A stretch of 64,000 bases of DNA, taken from contig NZ_BJCF01000011.1 of the NCBI RefSeq assembly GCF_005402965.1, forward strand, positions 1 to 64,000, read 5' to 3'. Shown in pieces: positions 63,454 to 64,000 of this stretch. How positions within the stretch are numbered: position 1 is the first letter of the stretch; each line of letters starts with the position of its first letter. This stretch comes from Dolichospermum planctonicum. Lineage in GTDB: Bacteria; Cyanobacteriota; Cyanobacteriia; Cyanobacteriales; Nostocaceae. The notes beneath the pieces are model-generated. The model saw nothing but the letters and a program-made list of their open reading frames with translations, was not told where the DNA came from and made no database searches. A program made the translations under genes and the position numbers.

Positions 63454-64000
63454 TTATACCTTTAATCCTAATTGAGTATTTATTTTGGCAAAGGTATCAT
63501 CATGATATTGTGTACAAAGTTCAGGTCGTTTAGGGAGGTTAGATGTGTATGTAAAAAACAGTGTTGAACGTTCTTTGTTTCTCACAGTTCCGTGATGTAA
63601 AATATTTCTAGTATCTGTAAAAATTACAGTTCCAGCTTTACCATGACATGATTTCCAAGCTGATTTAGGAATAACTTTCATCATTTTATCATCGTTAATT
63701 CCTAAAAAATTAACTCGCCATAATTCATAATCAATTCGATAATTATTTAATCGTTCTAGAGGATTTTTTGGCAGTGGTATATATTCAAATGGCCCATGTT
63801 CTTCAGTGACATCATTGAGATAGATAATAACTTTAATCATGCGTCTGTCTTCAGAATCTTTATGCCATAGTAGGGTTTCCAATTGCTTCTCATTAGGAAA
63901 GTCTTTCCGCACATGAACACCATGAAAAGCGATAGGTAAACCTATATAATGCTCAATGATATTTTGTAGTCGGGTTTCAATTCCCCAAGCCAAGAATTCT
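63454..64000 (-). CDS. Phytanoyl-CoA dioxygenase-like protein, N-terminus cut by the window
   Basis: The frame is open to the right edge with no stop, so the true start lies outside. The visible 180 or so residues hold a 2-oxoglutarate/Fe(II) dioxygenase core. HKDSED in TLLWHKDSEDRR gives the HxD iron ligands, NILHHGTVRNK the distal histidine, and RSTLFFTYTS follows. PhyH-type enzymes hydroxylate varied small molecules. Next to rfbC it may modify a sugar or lipid precursor. A TTG-based start at 63993 is only a frame effect. Confidence 0.75.
   Translation of the reverse strand, partial: EFLAWGIETRLQNIIEHYIGLPIAFHGVHVRKDFPNEKQLETLLWHKDSEDRRMIKVIIYLNDVTEEHGPFEYIPLPKNPLERLNNYRIDYELWRVNFLGINDDKMMKVIPKSAWKSCHGKAGTVIFTDTRNILHHGTVRNKERSTLFFTYTSNLPKRPELCTQYHDDTFAKINTQLGLKV

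Noticed and set aside
1-64000. Insertion sequence, prophage or integrative element
   Set aside because: No transposase, integrase, phage structural gene or matching attachment sites were seen. The repeats present are small intergenic families.

Overview
The window looks like chromosomal DNA of a filamentous, heterocyst-forming cyanobacterium (Nostocales, in the broad Anabaena/Dolichospermum/Nostoc group). Four things support this. The base composition is AT-rich with scattered GCGATCGC (HIP1) octamers. There are heptamer short tandem repeats (TAATGGG, CTCTTGC) of the kind found in heterocystous cyanobacteria. The sufBCDS operon is divergent from sufR. A polysaccharide locus contains homologues I recognise as hepC and hepA, the heterocyst envelope polysaccharide genes. 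I saw no transposase, integrase, rRNA or CRISPR array. The exact genus cannot be fixed from the sequence alone.

Region 1 (1-5.2 kb, minus strand) opens with a 99-bp tandem repeat. It then carries a three-gene signalling module: a TerY-like vWA protein, a PP2C phosphatase and a protein kinase fused to 12 WD40 repeats split by one membrane helix. Region 2 (5.7-10.2 kb) is mostly housekeeping: tRNA-Thr(UGU), argF, lexA with a well-matched cyanobacterial LexA box, an SF2 helicase and a two-gene toxin-antitoxin-like pair with a PIN-domain nuclease. Region 3 (10.5-16.4 kb) is sufBCDS (minus) with divergent sufR (plus) and two SufR-type palindromes between them.

Region 4 (16.6-21 kb) is an accessory cluster of two unrecognised proteins, a 921-aa TPR-CHAT (caspase-like) protease and a small trailing protein. 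It is a plausible regulated-protease or conflict system. Region 5 (21.3-27.3 kb) holds a Tat-exported beta-carbonic-anhydrase-like protein, a YbjQ protein, an exported TPR protein and an unannotated 49-aa conserved-looking small protein. It ends with the NAD cluster nadD-nrtR-nadE, which has a palindromic operator candidate inside its promoter. Region 6 (27.7-33.5 kb, minus) is a pair of NTPase genes: an AAA-type ATPase followed by a 1407-aa TPR-STAND-TM-WD40 protein that has absorbed an intergenic repeat in frame. An ABC transporter ATPase follows.

Region 7 (35-64 kb) is a large surface-polysaccharide locus. It has eleven glycosyltransferases, a PIG-L deacetylase, an anchored beta-propeller protein, a Wzy-like polymerase, a Wzc-like chain-length/BY-kinase protein, HepC, the HepA ABC exporter, nucleotide-sugar enzymes and a 2-oxoglutarate dioxygenase cut by the window edge. 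In outline, sugar precursors are made by the 59-64 kb enzymes. They are assembled by the glycosyltransferases and HepC, then polymerised and exported through Wzy/Wzc/HepA.

Two families of dispersed palindromic repeats run through the intergenic regions. The best candidates for something new are the TPR-CHAT cluster with its unrecognised partners, the kinase-PP2C-vWA triad with the split WD40 propeller, the repeat-inserted STAND protein with its ATPase partner, and the 49-aa small protein.
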